Below, piece after piece: positions 10,411-24,900 of a DNA stretch of 64,000 nt (positions within the stretch are counted from its first letter, which is position 1; every line of letters begins with the position of its first letter). The position numbers were made by a program, and so were the translations under genes. Origin of the DNA: Macrocystis pyrifera (lineage: Eukaryota > Sar > Phaeophyceae > Laminariales > Laminariaceae); contig JASSKH010000016.1 of NCBI GenBank assembly GCA_031763025.1, positions 248,001-312,000 of the forward strand, written 5' to 3'. The notes beneath the pieces were generated by a model. That model searched no databases and was not told the origin of the DNA. It saw only the letters and a program-made list of their open reading frames with translations.

Positions 10411-13400
10411 GGGGGAAATGCATGGCTTGCTCCGGTTCTGGCAGTTGGGCTCTGGATGCTCGATACTTCTCGAGCACTCGGGACAAGCACGTCTGTCGAC
10501 ATGACGGGTGGTCTGGAGGGAGGCGAACCAGGTATCTACAAGCCCAGGTGCACCGTGGAGGATCTCCTGCCGCGTCCCAGTCCCCATAAATCATTTCAGT
10601 GGACAGAGGAAAACGTGGCCAAGCCCCGCTATGACTGCACCTGCGCGGCATTGAAGGCCAGGTGACGACTAAAATGTATTATGTCCTACGGTTACCCCTT
10701 TGTTCATGTTTTCTCACTTGTTGTCCCCTGACATCGTGATTTGGTAGCTGCATATCTCTACTGTATACTTCCTTCGTGGTGAAATGCGCATTCGGTATTG
10801 GAGTCACAAGGGAAGCCCACCTCTCCCGTGGCCAGCCTTCGCTGTTGCCTATACTTGAGTATAACCTATGTCGTACTGTCGGATACTAACCTAACGCCCA
10901 TCGATCGTGTACAAGTTTCAGGTTCAGTTTTAGTTAATCGAGTGGTTATCTTGCCGATATTGGCCGCAGTCTTCGAAATTCGTGTGACGGGTATAAAAAC
11001 GTATCGTACAACCATGACAGACACCCCTTTTGACACCGTTCTGCCGTGAGACAAAGCCTTTCGCGGCCCCCTCAAAAAACGACCGGAGCAATATAAGAAC
11101 CAGACAAACGATACCACGCCACCAAGGGCGTGTTGGTGTTTGCGAGGCGATGCTTGCGAACAATCGGCACACAGGTGGCTACTTGGGTACGTTGCGGGAC
11201 GTTGTAGCGAAACCGCAACCTTGGCACGATGTCGCGACAGGGAAAACGTATGCCGCAACGCTTGCGTAACGTACCACATGCACCTCGATTGTGAGACGTC
11301 TGGTCGTGAAAATTGAATAATAACGTGTGACGGCGGTGTCGTTAGGTATTTTTGTGGCTGTTCCGGCAACCATTGTTTGTGACTTTTATTTTTTCTCCAA
11401 CACCCATGTACGACACATTTTGCGATTAATTGTATCATACCTGGTACCTGGTACCTGGTATACCGTATGCATGTATGTGTTGTTATGTACCATATCTTAT
11501 ATTGACGGAATATAACATGGAATATTGAACGAAAGAAATCTCGAGCTTGAGGAGGGCTACTGAATCGTTGGCATGGTTGAGAAGAAGGGATGGGGAAGAG
11601 GGGCATGAAGTTGACAATACCAGGGTGCAGCTAAACTGCGAATTGCCGACTACCAGGTATCTGCAATGATGTTTGCATCGTACAAGAGGTGAGTTTGTGT
11701 CGATCGTACTTTTTTATCAAATATTTATGGTTTTATTTTCGGCAAATTTTCGTTTATTGCAGAAAGTGCGCGGATTTCATTAAAAAAACATATTAAAATG
11801 ATACAAAACGTTCTTCTTCCCCGAACGTGGTATGTGCCGAAGTATCACGTGTTTTTGCTTAATTTAAGCGTACGTTTTGGGTGATTTTGCGTATAGAGCA
11901 TGTGGTCGCATATGGTGTCGGTTTTTTGCAGTGCAAAACAGCGAGTGAAACCTAAAAGGTACCAGGTATATACACAGGAAAAAAAAACACACATTGTTCA
12001 CCATACAACAAGTCGTGAGTTGATGTTGTTGTGGGCGTATACACTGCACCTTGTTGTCTTCTCCAATTGAATTAATACTTTTTTTCGTGTACATACCTGG
12101 GATCATTTTTTCCCGATTACTTCAAATTTTGATATTATTTCGTGTTTCGTTTTTTTCCGGATTTCACGATTTTGCTTAGTTGTTGTCGTTTTTCATTTTG
12201 TAGTTTGTTTCTCGATTCGATTTCGAATTGTTGTGCTGTCAAACAATACAGCCGCAACAAAAACCACGTTTCCGAACCTGAGTACATTGTGACGCGTACA
12301 TTCGACAATCCAGGGACGTTGTGAACGTTTACGTTGGGCATTGATCGACCGTGAGATTTGTGGCTCAAGGTGTTTTTACTTAAGGTCCACCAGACTACGC
12401 TCTCAAGGTACTCGAGTGGCCACCTGTGTAGCCCCACGTCCAGGTTTCAGTGGATGATAAATGGAGCGCGCTGATGCTCGTCGCACTCGAATGCCGTCCG
12501 TCCCACCTCCCACGAGGAAATAGTTCAATCGAACGCCCGTTTGTTGTATTGTAATGTTGAAATCACGTTATGTTTGAAATCCGTGCGTCTTCGTACGTGA
12601 AAAAATGCTGCAGGTACTATTGTCCAAGTGCTGATAATTCAGGCTACCCGATGTGGGAACCGCGAGCAGTGCTTGAAGAAAAATGCGAGAGCATTACACA
12701 CTCGGAAATGGCTGGGGCACCGCTGCCGCCAGACTTCAAGGTTCTAATATACGGGAACTCCCACCTTCGTCAGGTGATCCTCTGCTGTGGAATACGCTTT
12801 TCGTTGGTCTAGGGAATACTTACAGCAAGTAATTGATGCATGGCTAGGTTTGTACACACCAGGTGGGGCGGTACATGAAACCGTGCATGGCTTGATGGAG
12901 CTCGCTTCTTTAAGCCTTCAATGAAACTACTACACACGTCGAGAAAAACGGTCGTCTTGACGCGCAGCCAGGACTGGAAAATATCCCACGATAAGGTTAG
13001 GGTTAGGGTAGGTGTAAATTGTGTACTGAGGATGCTGATGTAGTATTTAATAGTACTGTACTGTGCCATGATTGGGGTATTGTGCTGTATACTGATGTAG
13101 AACGCTGTTGCCAACGATTTCTCACTGGCGGGGCTCCTCAACCATGGCATCAACCATGGTAACCATTGCATCGACCATCGTACATCAACCATTGCGACCA
13201 TTGCGTCAACTATTACAACTGAGAGACTACAATAGTACATTACTGAATATAGTTTATGAACAACACTATTAGTTGTTAGGATCAGGCCGTGGTATCGTTC
13301 AGGGGGTTACCCTTTCTTTTTTGCTACAAATAAAAGTACAAGCACAAGGACAAGCACGAGTTTTGAACGAAGCAGTGAGCCCCTCACGTGACCATCTTAT

Positions 13401-16400
13401 CCACAGCCATCATATCATAGCCATGATATTCATAGTAGGTGCGACCCTTCCGTAGAATGCCTCCTCGCTTCCTTACTTCTTCCTAATAGGGTTAGGGTTA
13501 GCACCGCGATTGTTTAACGCCATCGTACCGTCGCATGATAAATAGCATTGTTGGATCCCCGCCCACTATGGTTGGCACACCCGTGCGATAAAGCGAAGTC
13601 ATCACACGCAGAACCAACTACTGTGCGTCCCATAGACGGTGAAGGTTTAGATAGATTTGGAAGTGGACACTCTTGACTCTTAACCCTCTCGTAAACAGGT
13701 AGCCCTTTGGTCTCCTCGATTTATTTTCGCCACGTGCCTAACCCAAACTTATAAGCTGAGCAACTTGAAGAAAACCTACTGTATACACTGACACATTGCC
13801 TGAACCCTAACGCACACCGTAACAGTACTGGTACAACGTATTGTTCTTCGGGAGGGAAAAACACAGTAGTGCCTGTGTACCCATTTCAAACGTGCATACA
13901 CGCCGGCGCAAAAGACCCAGCGTACAACTGAGTGCTCTTGGTGTTCAGCACTGATTATGTCCTGATGTGTGTTGTCTGTATTGGGTTTACGAGCTGCGTT
14001 GTTTTGGTTGACATCGGTACGATCAACTCGCATTGCCACTGTTGGCTGCGGCAACGGTACGACTAAGAGGTATTGCCGACATCCCGCAGAGATGGCGCAG
14101 TAGAGAGCACACCAAGTGGCCCAGCGCAGTTACGCCCGTTCTCATTTGCAGCGCAGCAGTCGCGCGGCGACGCTGTGTGTTCGCTGCGGCTGGGCGGACG
14201 CTGGGTGCATGCGGCTTGGTGGTCGTTCTATGGCGCGCTGTGCTACAAAATTTATCTTCCTCGATTTGCGAAAAACACTAAAACGACATACCTACTCTTG
14301 TGGTGGGAAGTCGAATAGAAAGCTGGTGGAAATATTGTGTACTAAGTATGTTACAGGGATTTCGAAAGGATTCCCAAAGAAAAAAGGCGTTGTGTGGATC
14401 AGAAAAAAATCCTGGCATCCTGTGTTGTGTATGTTGTGAGCTGCCCCCCTCCCTACTTGCCGCGATCTCCTTGAAGGTGACCGAGGCAATAATGTGCATG
14501 TTTGAGAAGGCGCTGGCATCGAAGAGGGTGACGTTTGTCTCGCCAACCTTCGATGAGGTCGTCCCGGACGACTTCCAATGCCGCGGTTGTTTCAACTACA
14601 AATATCCAGACGCCAAAACCTCCTTCAAGAGTGACTTCGTGGGTCAAGGATGCATCACCGAGGCTGACACCTGCATGTAGGTTACACATTTTCGATTGCG
14701 ATTGCGATTTTTCGACATCGAGCTGTTTTTTCATTCTGTCTATTTATTCGGGGGAGGATGCGGTCTTCTCGGTTTCTGTGGCGACTTGTACAGCGTACAG
14801 CATGTACCTGATACGTACGTGCGCGGGCCTCACTTCTTATTTCTGTCTGAGGTGTAGACGTGTTTCAGTTACCATGTGTATTCGTCTCTGTTTCATTTTA
14901 CTGAGGTATTCTTCCACTCCAGACAGAGTTATTGAAACCTGTCCTGCGACCACGGACTGCATTATATTGTGGCAATGAGTTAATGTGAGAACAACAACAA
15001 CCGATACTGGTTTGTACTTGCTGCTTTGACGATATTGCTTTATATCCGTTTCGTTGATATCTCCGTAGCTATTGGGCACGCCCTGGGGGTGGGACAGTCA
15101 TTAAAATAGCGGTGAGACAGGCAGATGGTCGGAATCTTTAGCGTACGCACTACACGCGTGTTGAAGAGCTCAGCCTCGGCAAACGTCACGAGATCTCATA
15201 CATCTCGCTGTGGCTATGTTTACGAATATTCTGGCCGGCCGTTTTACAAAAACACGCGTATTATGGCAAAACACCCAGTAGTTCAAGTCAAGCTTCATCC
15301 TCGTAGCTCGTCAAACTCATCAGCGCCCAGCCGTGAGGATTACAATCTCAGGGTATTTGGCTGCGTTAGACACCAGGGCTGCGGTACGAAATCGTATTCG
15401 ACCGTAACCCTAAGCTCAACCCAAAGGGCATACTATGACGAGGCGCAAGTAGCATTGCGTAGAGATACATCTAGGGACCGGGTGATGTCCACCCGTCTTA
15501 TGTCGATGGGCAGGTCTATAACGCAGCTGGTCATCTAGCCTTTACCTCTAAGGGTCATCAGTATCGCGGCCGGTCTCTCGCTCATTACTGCATACTTCGT
15601 ACGAGGCGATGCAAGTCGGTGAGTCTTCGAAGCCCTGAACATGTACACGACAGCTCGTGGAATGGTTTGGAGAGAGTTAGGGGCGGGGGGAACGGGTAGG
15701 AGAGGTCTACAGTATTGCCTTCTCTAATGACCCTGGTCAGGTAGGTCAAGGGATTCACGAGGGAAAACACAACAGATATACGCCGCTGAATGTGTGCAAT
15801 GTATGTGCGTCATGTGTGCGGCGTGTGCACTGTGTGTGTGCCCCCATCCCGTTTACTCGCCAGATCCAACAAGGCTTAAGCCGTGATCACGGGCGTTTGT
15901 CCTTCTCCGTTGCACATGCCTTGAGCTGTATTGTGCAACTGTCAAAGTTGTGCCAATAGACATTACGCGCATTCGGCGACGTCAGAAAATACAGAAGGTG
16001 TGCATTTTGGTTTTCACCGGAATAATTTGAACCGTCGACCGTCGACCTGCAGAGGTGACAGTCTGCAGTACCAGGTATATATTGTATCTTTCAGAAGATC
16101 AACGAGGCAGTGCATACCTACATGTAGATGTCGCTCAATGTGAGTACGCCATCCATACCCGCGGCCCAGCCCTCACGCTCCAGTAAGCATATTAGTATTC
16201 GTTCGTTGTGCCTTGTGTCTTATCCCGTTGATTGTTCTTGTTATGCAGGTGCGACGACAGTCGGGGTGAGTTTTATTTTGAAAATGGGGCCATCTTGCAC
16301 TACACGTTCTCACACCTCCAAAAGAACAAGACCATCGATGACGCGCGGTATGGTCATGGCAATAAGACGCTTTCGTATTACGATGCGGTCATCGCGAACT

Positions 16401-16726
16401 CCGGCAACGGTCCAAGAATGGCTGAAACCTCGGTGCTGGAAATGGCGCACGAGCTGCAGGCCACTGGGGTGCCGCTGTTCTGGCTCAGTACCTACGATGG
16501 AGCCGGGGACATCGAGTTATGGACCGAGGAATATAGGGAGAGTTTTATCGCCGCCGGCGCGCACTTCGTTCCGATAGGCGACATGGTTCGTGGGTTGGAA
16601 GCTTGGACCAAAGGTTCTGTGGAAGGCTCCGGCTTTGACAAGCACTATTGTTTGCCGGGCCCTCCAGATGAAATAGCGGTGTTGATGCTGAAGCTAATGT
16701 GGGCTGCTTTTGAAGAGAAGAAGTAA
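10411..16726 (+). CDS. PC-esterase / SGNH-fold protein (TBL/CASD1-like), four exons found
   Basis: Exons: 10411-10661, 12614-12773, 14477-14676 and 16249-16726 (stop TAA). Splice phases agree at every join (2, 0, 2) and all introns are GT-AG. The first exon carries a hydrophobic stretch (WLAPVLAVGLWML) that could be a signal anchor, so a secretory-pathway location is likely; the true start may lie in an unseen upstream exon. Exon 2 has the nucleophile block VLIYGNSHLRQ, equivalent to GDSxxR. Exon 3 is Cys-rich (CRGCFNY, DTC). The last exon has a block-III-like IANSGNG and the terminal DKHYCLPGPPDE, the DxxHxCLPG signature of PC-esterase proteins such as plant TBL acetyltransferases and animal CASD1. 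About 362 residues are accounted for, close to TBL size. Likely role (inference): O-acyl transfer to or removal from a cell-surface glycan. The substrate cannot be told from sequence. Confidence 0.83.
11439..11462. repeat. Overlapping TACCTGGTA array in an intron
   Basis: Three head-to-tail overlapping copies of TACCTGG followed by TATACC lie in intron 1 of the PC-esterase gene. The same 9-mer, or its complement, is scattered singly over the whole window (see findings). Confidence 0.8.
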
Positions 16727-18539
16727 GAGCGATACAACTTCATACATATACGTATTGTGTGCAGACAAGCAAGGGTCCTTGCTGTCACGTGAAAAGCCGG
16801 ATTTCGTTGTTCTGATGATACAGCGTTAAACCCAACCGTCGGAGCCGCGAGGCGCCTCGGTACCGGCCTCATCGATAGACGACTATCAACAGGAGCCTCA
16901 TGATAAGCATGCGTACATGCATACTACATCGATTGTTCAGAGGGGGGGGCGTTTTGGTGTGAGCACCGAAGAGCATTGGAACGTTTTCCGTGGTCGACCG
17001 GCTCACTTCATGTGTATGGTTGACATATGGGGTTGTGCGCTTGTTACAGTGCTCCAGCTTCGTTATCCGGGTCACGTCGAACGAGGAATTGCGTCACCGA
17101 TATTTTTCCGGCAAGAGAGTACCTTCCAGACTCACGCCTGTCATACAGTACTGCCTTTGCGCAACAAAGTTTCACGATTGGTAGCATTTGGTGTGATCGA
17201 CGTACTGCTGTATCGAGAGTCAAGGGGCCGCTGTGTGTCAAAGCATTCGGGTATATGAGGCTGTAGGAATAATCCGCAACATGTTGTGTGATCTACCTTT
17301 GAGCAGCGCTCCCGTCACTGACGAGCAACGCCTCAACGGGTCGGGAAGGGATAAGTAACTAAACCGAGCCTGGCGGGCAGAGAACATAGCCTACTGTCTT
17401 TTCTTTGTTTTCTTTCGTTTGTATTTCATATAATGTCTTTGTTTTCTTTCGTTTATATTTCATATAATGTGTTTGTCATGCCTGTTGTATCCAGTATGAT
17501 GACATGGGATTGTATTGTCCGTTGTGCTTACTGCATACGTGGCAACGTAGTATTTCTGTGGCGTAGATTTGTGACCACGGAACTTGTATCTCTCTAGGAC
17601 TGAAGAATAGGCACGGACACTGGTTGTGCTGGATGTCGACGGGGGGAGAAAGAACGGTTTAATGTGAAGAACACACTGTAGGTTATTGTTGGTGGATGAG
17701 TTCGTGCAAGTGCCACATGAACCGAAGGAGATGACCCCCCGGAGGTGGATATCTCCACCGCACCTCCTCCTCTCGGAGTCAAGCCCGGTCAAAAATCTCA
17801 CGCGCCCCGAGGTCGCTGGTTGCGCTGTTGTAACGGGAGCGACGAGTTCAATTGACACACGGCACCCATTTTAATTGTCATTGCAGAAGTGTGATGAGCT
17901 TAAGCAGTAGTCGTATTTAAACCTAACCAATCCACCAGAGGATTAAAAACAAAATCTCAGGTAGAAAAATGTGTGAGTCAGTGCCACACTATGTCGGCAA
18001 AATTACTGTAATGCTTCAGGAATACACTGCTAATAGCACCGATGCCATGGCTTCCGCCTTGAGGCCTGGAGACAACTTACCAAAGAGGATATGGCACGGA
18101 ATCCACTTGGTTCTATAATTACTGCCTACGAATGATACTTTTGACCACAACGCCCTCCTAGTATCTCTCCATTTCTCAACTGGTTATGCATACGAGAGAG
18201 CTACACTCTGTAGGCAGCAAGTACCTTGAGACCTTATTCAGTGTCCTCACGCAACCAGGGTAGTAGCCCGAATCGTCACGGTGAAAGCAAGCCCTCGATT
18301 GTACCACCGCGCCCCGTCCAAACACCCAAAATGAAATGCATCAATGTGTCTATATCACTTCCGCGTCAAAAGCCCCATCGAGGTCGAGCACGTTTGAAGG
18401 TATACATTGCGTCGTCTACTCTGTCCCCACAACAATGTAGTTTGTCCGTTCACGTAAGAACACTAACAACCCCAGGCGTTTGTTCTACACCTAGTACCTG
18501 GTAGTCAATTTACCCTAGAAGCGCTGGAAGGACATTCAC
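16727..18539. other. No gene recognised; 37-bp tandem duplication
   Basis: A directly repeated block (ttttctttcgttt...catataatgt) lies at about 17401-17470. A 132-residue minus-strand frame at 17460-17858 starts MSIELVAPVTT but shows no domain or splice support, and I do not call it. Confidence 0.4.
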
Positions 18540-18990
18540 TGCCGCACGAGCTCTCGATTTCGCTATTATTCTTCGTCATACCCGATTGGGGTTGCGTCGA
18601 AGACAGCTCCGCCCTTTTCGGTCCTACTCCTAAAGTAGCGAAACCAATCCGGCGACTCCACCCGACCCGTGACCAACATCAGATATACATCAGATGTGCT
18701 ACTCCTTCACTCAAAGCGACATGACCTTCCGTTGACCTTGGAATATTGAGAGTTGGCGTTGGCGCCTGGGCCATCACGAGCCTTCGGGGTTCCTGTTTCA
18801 GGTGTTCTGACTGTCAGCTCCGATACCGCCGTCTTGGGTAGGCTTCGGCTAACAGATTCATGTTCTGGCGACAATATCTCGCTTGAGGATCACTTTTATA
18901 GTAATGCTGACGACCTCCTGCAATACCTTCCGCGGGGACTTTCTTTGCTTGTGTTCCTTTTGCGTACGTATTTATGCGAGATCGGCTAGC
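18540..18990 (+). pseudogene. Possible decayed coding region, unknown family
   Basis: One plus-strand frame stays open except for two stops over roughly 140 codons. It includes RYTSDVLLLHSKRHDLPLTL and, after a TTTCAG that could be a splice acceptor, NISLEDHFYSNADDLLQYL. Composition looks protein-like but no motif identifies a family, and the reverse strand is also open in part. It may be a transposon relic or part of an unrecognised exon. Confidence 0.2.
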
Positions 18991-21589
18991 GCAGACACGG
19001 GATCTGCTTCGGTCTCGACTGTGCCTCCTGAGCGCTCCACACCGTGGATGCCCGCCCGCTGCCATAGCCCTATAGCAGCAAACCTCGCCAAAAATGCCCC
19101 GTCGCTCAACAGCACAGCAGTACTGGACGTCGCACGTCGGCGACCTTACTTCGGTATGTTGCGAGGTGGAGTCCGCACTCTTGCGTGCTGGCCTTTCGTT
19201 GCCTCAGACGCAGCCGTCTTTTGACGCTTTGTCATCGTATCAACTCGGACCCACAGCTGAACGGCAACGTCTGCAGGGACAGCTCACGCTCCTGCTCATT
19301 GTGGTTTTGGCTCGAGCAGGGCCAACCTCCCGCCGGTTGAGACTCGTGGCCTATCTACCATAACATCATAACATAGTCATAAGAGTAGCACCTACTGCAG
19401 ATATTATGAGGCTCCTCATCATCATGTGAGGGATTGGCATGGAGTACCAGTAAAGTACTGTATGTAGTACACAGCAGTACGCAGGAGTATACATACCTGA
19501 CCCAACAACCGACTTTAAAGAAACAAGCTGTAATACACCTGATACACACAATCCTTTGGGCTACAGTACAACAGGCATTTAGCAAGAATACTGTGCACTA
19601 CACAATAGATAGTGATATAGGATCTAAAGATAGTAGCTATATTTAGCTCCTCAAATACGATGGATGAGGAGCTCCGCCAAGGAGAAATGACGAAATGACC
19701 AATGGCAGAGCCTCAAACGTGCAACTGCTGTAGCACGGCTCTCCTTCAATATGCCTGGTACACTATAAAGACTACTACACTACTGTAGTTCGGCCTCCCC
19801 GCGTGTTGTTTGTCCACGACCACCTTTGGCTGCCACTGTGGATCCCGCTCGTGTGTAATGCGCGGGTTCAGAAAAGTATGCGTTCCATCGGACCGCGACA
19901 GCGCCAACTATCCGGTTGCCCGCCATCGGTTCGCCTTCGCGTGCCCTCCTCGCCGTGGCGTTTCCCTACCGTCGCATTCTCGGTATCACTGACACTTCCA
20001 CATTACTATACCTGGTACAATACAACAACATGTTGATTTCAACCCTAAGTGGGATGCGTTCTACGATAGAGGGAAACAATTTTCGCTAGAATGTTTTCTG
20101 GATGACGGGACTCCTTAACCCAAAATCGTCGGGATGCCAATCTCGTTTTCCAAAAATGACCGTTGCGTATACTGTGGCCATATTGCATTATTTATCGGGA
20201 TGCAATTTGATTTTTGCTCAAGTCAGTTTACGGGTGAGGTATGCAGCCTTTCAAGTGAGGAGCCTCAGAAAAAAAATTGGTGCACCGTGGTCAGTGCTGG
20301 GATGCTGTGCTTGTTAAGACCTGGGTTGGCTCGACCGGCGTGGACGCTGAGCTTCGGAAGACTCTAGGCTGACTCGGGATGAATCGGGCTGCTGTGGCTG
20401 GGAAAGACTCGAAAGTTGATTAAGCCGCGTAAAACATACCCCTAGCCAATCAGAGTGCCTAATTAGGTACCCCAGGGAGATCTACTATCAAGGTTTGTCC
20501 ACTACTGGGTGCACCTCCACTGTAGCACCATACGTCCTGGGAGGGGGAGAAAAAAACAGGCAGAAACCGGGCGCACCCCCACTGTTCGTTACGAGGTACG
20601 AGCTGGTCAAGCATACCGCTCTGAAATTATTAAGGGGACGCTGCAGTAGTACCCTCAGGAAGGCGTCAAGCACCCGCGCGAATGTTTTTCGGCAACATAT
20701 ATATATATATACGACTCGGACGAAGGGGTTTGCAACCACGATCCGTATTTCGAAGTTTTAGAGTAATTGATGCAAGTAGACAAGAATCCCGAGCTTTTGG
20801 GCCTTTTTTGCCCTTTATTGGGCCCAATACCTTACTACCTCACACAGAAAAGTTTTTTTTTTTCCCGCAGCATCTTCGACAACGACTCAAAAAGAGACGT
20901 GGTAACTGCTTGGAGAACAGCAATATTTTAGTGAAGGCCGCTTCTTCATCGGTGATGTAGCCATTGTACTATGCTCTCGCGCGTGAAAAGAAACAGTTTA
21001 GCAACTTTGCGATATTTTGTGCTACTCGCTCGCAACTTCGAGTACACGAAAGCATTTCGTGAGTTGTTTTTCGCTGCCTACGACTGCTGTCTGACGCACC
21101 TGACGCCCCCACGAACCCCATCAGGAGCATCCCTCGATTTCGCAGGTTGCGGTTTTTTGTGAGGAAATGTAGCTATCCTCGAGTGAAGTGCAAGCGCTCA
21201 ATCGGAGGTTATGTTTTGTCTCAGTTTTGTGCACCCCAAATTTCGACCAATTTCGACCATTGCAGCACCTCTAGGTCGAGGTGTGGGTCTCTGTTGAGAA
21301 CCTGCGGGGGAGCGATCTCGGGAAAAACACAAGCTGCTGTTATAAAACTCTTTCAAGTCACGGTCGCTCTCCGGTAAGCACGAACAACACGAATCTCTAA
21401 ACGCAGCGTGATAAAATAGCGATGTTTTCTTATAAGTTCCGATAAAACATCTACCTGGTAGAGATTAGAGTCACCGGAAACCCGGGGAACAGGAGACGCT
21501 AGAGAAAAGCGCGGCCTGAACCATTCACCGTCCACCGTGTTTTTTGGAGACAGACGATAAAATTTGGCACAAGTGTTGTATTAACCCCT
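18991..21589. other. No gene recognised
   Basis: Only short frames without domains. A block at about 19640-19750 (ctcctcaaa...gaggagctcc...aaacgtgcaact) is repeated in degenerate form at 25345-25450. An (AT)n run lies at 20698-20711. Confidence 0.4.
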
Positions 21590-21945
21590 TGCAGCCCTGT
21601 TACGGTGTTCGTCCGTTGGGCCAATGATAAAAATTGAATCCACTACCTACCCAAACTACTGCAAGACAATTAACAATCTCCCTCGCTTCAGAACAGTTGG
21701 GTCCTTCGTCTTCCTACGGGGCAGAGTACGTACCGAGTTCGAAGTTCTTAACATTTTCTGGGGACCCAGGACGAGTGTTTATCAGATTATTTGACGTGGG
21801 GAAATTCACTTTTTCTGAAAAAAAAAAACGCATTCATGGTGGACGCGAGATTCGAACTCAGGCCCAACAACCCATACCCTGCCAACGACGCCATTTATTA
21901 GGGTAATAGATGGTCGGGCTACTGGTATAGGTTACCCAATTTCCT
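21590..21945 (-). mobile_element. tRNA-derived SINE, copy 2, plus a head fragment
   Basis: On the minus strand, 21945-21838 matches SINE copy 1: ccagtagcccgacc, then aaatggcgtcgttggcagg, then atgggttgttgggcctgagt. Box B is gttcgaatc (complement of 21849-21857). Box A (21911-21921) is damaged at its central A, so the copy is probably silent. A second minus-strand fragment with the head ttgggtaggtag and ggcccaacggac lies at about 21612-21655. Confidence 0.65.
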
Positions 21946-24900
21946 GCCCACCCCAAGTCATATAACGGCCCATCACAGGGGAAAAAATCGCCAAACATAT
22001 GTTTACTGGTAAATTTTTATTTTTTGCGGGGATATTTGGAGTTCAACAAATAGATAATGTTCAAAACTGCAGGCGAATATATATATGACAGCGTTTGGCC
22101 GGGGTTCATATAACGTGTGACAAGTTTCAGGGTCTATCTCCAAAACCCGGCGTGGACATTTGAACTTTGGTGCTGTAAGAGTGCTAAAAATAAGGCATTG
22201 CCTCGTAATTACGTAGTGTCAGCAAGGATCAACGTTTAGCGTTAAACACGATTCATTTGATACTGATACTACGCAGACAGTTCTTCGCATCAGTGCGCGA
22301 AATGTTTTCCAGATATGCCTTGGAGCACCTGGAACCGATTTGTTCAGAAAAAAAAAGTGAAACAAATATACAATAACTCCTACACACGGCAACGTCTTCC
22401 ATGTTTGACTTTTCTTAAGGCCTGGCTGGTCGGGAAACAACTTCGTCGCGAGCGCCAGCCCTAAACTAGGCCCTTAACGAAACAACGGTCTATGTCACCC
22501 TTCAGTCGTTTATTACCGTCAGGATGATACATAATACGTGACATTCGAATAGCTATTGCGATCGGCATTCGTGGCGAACAAAAATGGTGGCGCCACGGTT
22601 GGACCAGCCTGTGGACTGCACATGTTGGCCGGACGGTCGGCAGCCTTTCACCACAATAGCTTGTTTTTCTTGCCTCTGCTACTCCCTTTTTCCTCTCGGA
22701 GATCCATGACATCGTTTGAAATAGGGGCGAATGTATGTATGTCGTCGACGACAACATCGTCCTGCTTGTTCGCAAGCTGGTCCCGCTTTCTTGTTTCTTA
22801 CCCCATCAGCGTGGGAGGAGGCGTTGCTCGTCGTCTGGAGATCACGTACGCATCTTCGTGCCACCGCTTATCATGCATGTTGGGTCGAGCAAGTGTGCCA
22901 CTCCGCGGCTTTCTGCCATCTCGGCACAAAACGTACCCTGCTCGTGTCGGAACAGTTTCATTGGGTTATACCTGGTAGTGTAGAGTGTTGTCGCATTGCA
23001 TTAGAACGTCATTTCGTGCCCGCAGTTTTCCACCAATCATTTCCGACCTGGAAAATTTGATCAGTCAGAAAATTGCGGGCACGAAGTGAGGACGCTTGCT
23101 ACGATAGGGATGACTCTTTGGCCGAAAATGTTTCTGATTGACGGGGATCCCCAACCGAAAAGTCACCCAACACCGTCCGAATCCCATTCCTGCCGTGCGT
23201 GAAATCGCCACGTACTTACTGTAGTGTACTTGGTGTACTTAGTGTAGTTGGTGCAGGCCATATGGGATTGCTCATCGGGTTGAGCGTACAAACAACTCTT
23301 CTCAAAGACAGCTTTGGGGTGGACCCCTACCGTGGCAGGCGTCTTAAGCCTTAATGCCCTCAATGCTTGCACAGGCTACTACTCCGTCCTAGCTTAGCAG
23401 TGACTGCTTTAAGTGCCAAGGACTGGAAATTTACCAGGGTAGCAATTTGGTGGTCAAACGTTTTGTTGCCCTTGCCTTAAAGACCCATCGCGGCAGAAGC
23501 ATTTGCCACCCCCGTCTATTGCAACATGAAACATGGAGGGTCATGCACGCATGGGAATCGGAGAAACTTGAATGCATCAATCTGCAGATGGCCAAGATGT
23601 TCCTTTCATTGCCCTCCATGCAAGAACTCCTTCAACTTTGGCGAGTGGCGGAAAGGCAGCTTGCCTGGCGTGGCTACCACGGCTCACCATATCATCTCCG
23701 TGATAACAACTACAGCATTCCCATGGGACTTTTCATATTACAAGTATTCTTCAACAACCAACAGAGCCGGCAAGCTTGACACTTTCGACTTTCGACGTAT
23801 TAGGCACTACAGCTGCCAACCTGACCATCGAATTTCCGCCGACGTCTCGTCACCAATAGGCCTATTCCTCCCTGGAGACCTCTCCGCATCGTCTCCGACA
23901 ACGACCACGGCAAGCTGTATCTAACCCTAAGCTGCACGTGGTCTTCAGAATATCGGCACAAGCGTTGAGCACTCCAGCATCACCGACGGCGCGAAACGTG
24001 CGAATCACGCTATGCGTGGCGCACTACTGGCGACAGTCAAATAGCACGGCAAGCTGGCTGAGACGCGCAGTAGGTGCTACCGACAACTGCTACGACAGGG
24101 GTACACGCATACAGCAGTACTGTACCAAGAAAATAATAGCAAGTTTTGGCAGATACATTTCTGGGCAAATATTCATGGAGGTCCCCTTGCAATCTGGGAG
24201 AAAGGATCTTCAAGTTGGTAGGCTGTTCAGGTACTTAGGTTCCTGTTGGGATCAAGGTACGGGCGAAGACCCAACCCAACCCCTGACTCTAACCCTAACC
24301 CTAACCCTAACCCTAAACCGCAGCCAAAACGGGTCAAAACTGCCCGTAAACGCGGCTGCTCCGCGTTTTCATCGAACCAGGAAATTTCTCAGTTGCGGAC
24401 GACGATTCCGAAGTGCAGATCGCGCTGCGCAATTTTCAAGTCAAAAACACCCCTAAAGATTATTTCTCCCAGATTGCTAAACCTACTCGAGGTATTCATG
24501 ACTGCCGGAGTTCTTGACTCAAGAAAGTCTATTGCTACCCACTGTCGTTAGAACAGCTTTACTAATACCCATCATTACCTTCATCCCCGTTATTACCGTA
24601 AATATGTACCTGATAGGGTTTTACATATTATCCGTTGCAACCTGCTGTAGGTCATCGGGTTGCACTTTCCTTTGTTCTCAAGGTCAGTGTCTGGGTGACT
24701 TACTAATGACTTACTAATAATATAGAGCTCCACAAGTCGGGAGGCCTACAGAAGAAAAATGCAGGTGCACCCCTATCGTAGCATATGTCGGTAAATACCA
24801 CCTAATGTACCGCCTACTGTACCACCTACAGCACTGAACTGTCTGATGCCTAACCCAGCAACTCGGGGTTGGGGAAACATTGAACCCTAAAGTAAGCCCG

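Noticed and set aside
10866-11606. 246-codon minus-strand frame, the longest uninterrupted frame in the window
   Set aside because: It lies inside an intron of the PC-esterase gene on the other strand, has no domain or periodic composition, and runs through the TACCTGG array and AT-rich DNA.
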